60,312 nucleotides of DNA from NCBI GenBank assembly GCA_017935675.1, contig JAGBHE010000042.1, positions 1 to 60,312 on the forward strand, given 5' to 3'. This document shows, one piece after another, positions 60,183 to 60,312 of the stretch (its first letter is position 1; every line of letters starts with the position of its first letter). This DNA is from Clostridia bacterium. Lineage in GTDB: Bacteria; Bacillota; Clostridia; UBA1381. The notes under the pieces were generated by a model. It worked only from the letters and a program-made list of their open reading frames with translations, searched no databases and was not told where the DNA came from. Both the position numbers and the translations under genes were made by a program.

Positions 60183-60312
60183 TTATATAGGAAACCTGCG
60201 TTTAGCAATGACGGAATAACAAAATTGCTACCAAAATCCTACGCCCGCAGGCGGGGCTTCTATCAGAAGCTTTTTTATTATGTAGGAAACCTGCGTTTAG
60301 CAATGACGGAAT
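60176..60312. repeat. Tandem 95-bp structured repeat, cut by the window end
   Basis: Positions 60176-60217 recur at 60271-60312 with one mismatch in 42 (A60187/G60282). The unit contains nested pairing: CCTGCG/CGCAGG (60195-60200/60246-60251) around TAGCAAT/ATTGCTA (60203-60209/60224-60230). It then has a hairpin GCTTCT/AGAAGC followed by TTTTTT (60257-60276) like a terminator. The second unit runs out of the window. Confidence 0.8.

Noticed and set aside
1..60312. CRISPR arrays, insertion sequences, prophage, integrase or att sites
   Set aside because: No regularly spaced repeats, transposase, recombinase or phage genes were found; the only tandem repeat is the 95-bp unit at the end.

Overview
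The window looks like a chromosomal segment of an anaerobic, low-to-mid-GC, Gram-positive spore former of the Clostridia (Ruminococcaceae/Oscillospiraceae or Lachnospiraceae-like). The evidence is several S-layer-homology (SLH) surface proteins, a SPOCS/LysM spore-type protein, superoxide reductase with ferritin, FeoAB, a YesM/YesN two-component system, a carbohydrate ABC transporter without its own ATPase, and consensus TTGACA-17-TATAAT promoters with strong Shine-Dalgarno sites. No phage, insertion sequence, integrase or CRISPR array was seen. The affiliation is inferred; no 16S gene is present.

Layout. 1-3.5 kb: minus-strand operon pgi, small P-loop protein, thrC. 3.7-4.6 kb: tRNA-Leu(UAA) and a DUF975 membrane protein. 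4.7-28.7 kb: one co-directional minus-strand run of 11 genes for a rhamnose-containing plant polysaccharide. In transcription order it encodes a solute-binding lipoprotein, two permeases, an SLH protein, a degenerate-SLH surface protein, a repeat/CBM protein, two giant secreted GH42-like enzymes, then (after an internal terminator) three enzymes without signal peptides: GH106-like, GH2 and GH78. 28.9-33.1 kb: divergent regulators, comprising a kinase-less membrane sensor, a YesN-type AraC response regulator and a YesM-type histidine kinase. The rhamnulokinase gene rhaB lies apart at 57-58.6 kb.

33.3-34.3 kb: superoxide reductase and ferritin behind a promoter with a PerR-box-like site. 34.4-40.8 kb: a MacAB-like efflux operon whose adaptor has a Met/Gly-rich tail, followed by an SLH protein with a riboswitch-like leader. 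40.87-41.24 kb: no gene, but a strong promoter, a highly structured RNA of about 235 nt and a poly-U end; this is the best candidate for an undescribed element. 41.3-44.4 kb: feoA-feoB-dusB with a Fur-box-like site. 44.6-50.9 kb: glgA (histone-like tail), glgP and a GH13 enzyme. 51.2-55.4 kb: cysE-cysS-mrnC-transketolase N/C operon; the transketolase C subunit has a one-base frameshift in a homopolymer. 55.5-60.3 kb: SPOCS/LysM protein, rhaB, an SLH protein, a TSCPD-domain protein, and the start of a 95-bp tandem structured repeat running off the window.

How it fits together (inference). Secreted SLH- and CBM-bearing proteins would capture and cut pectin-type (rhamnogalacturonan-like) glycans at the surface. 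The ABC system would import oligomers. Cytoplasmic rhamnosidases and the GH2 enzyme would finish hydrolysis, and rhamnulokinase would phosphorylate the rhamnulose. The glg genes would store or mobilise glucose.
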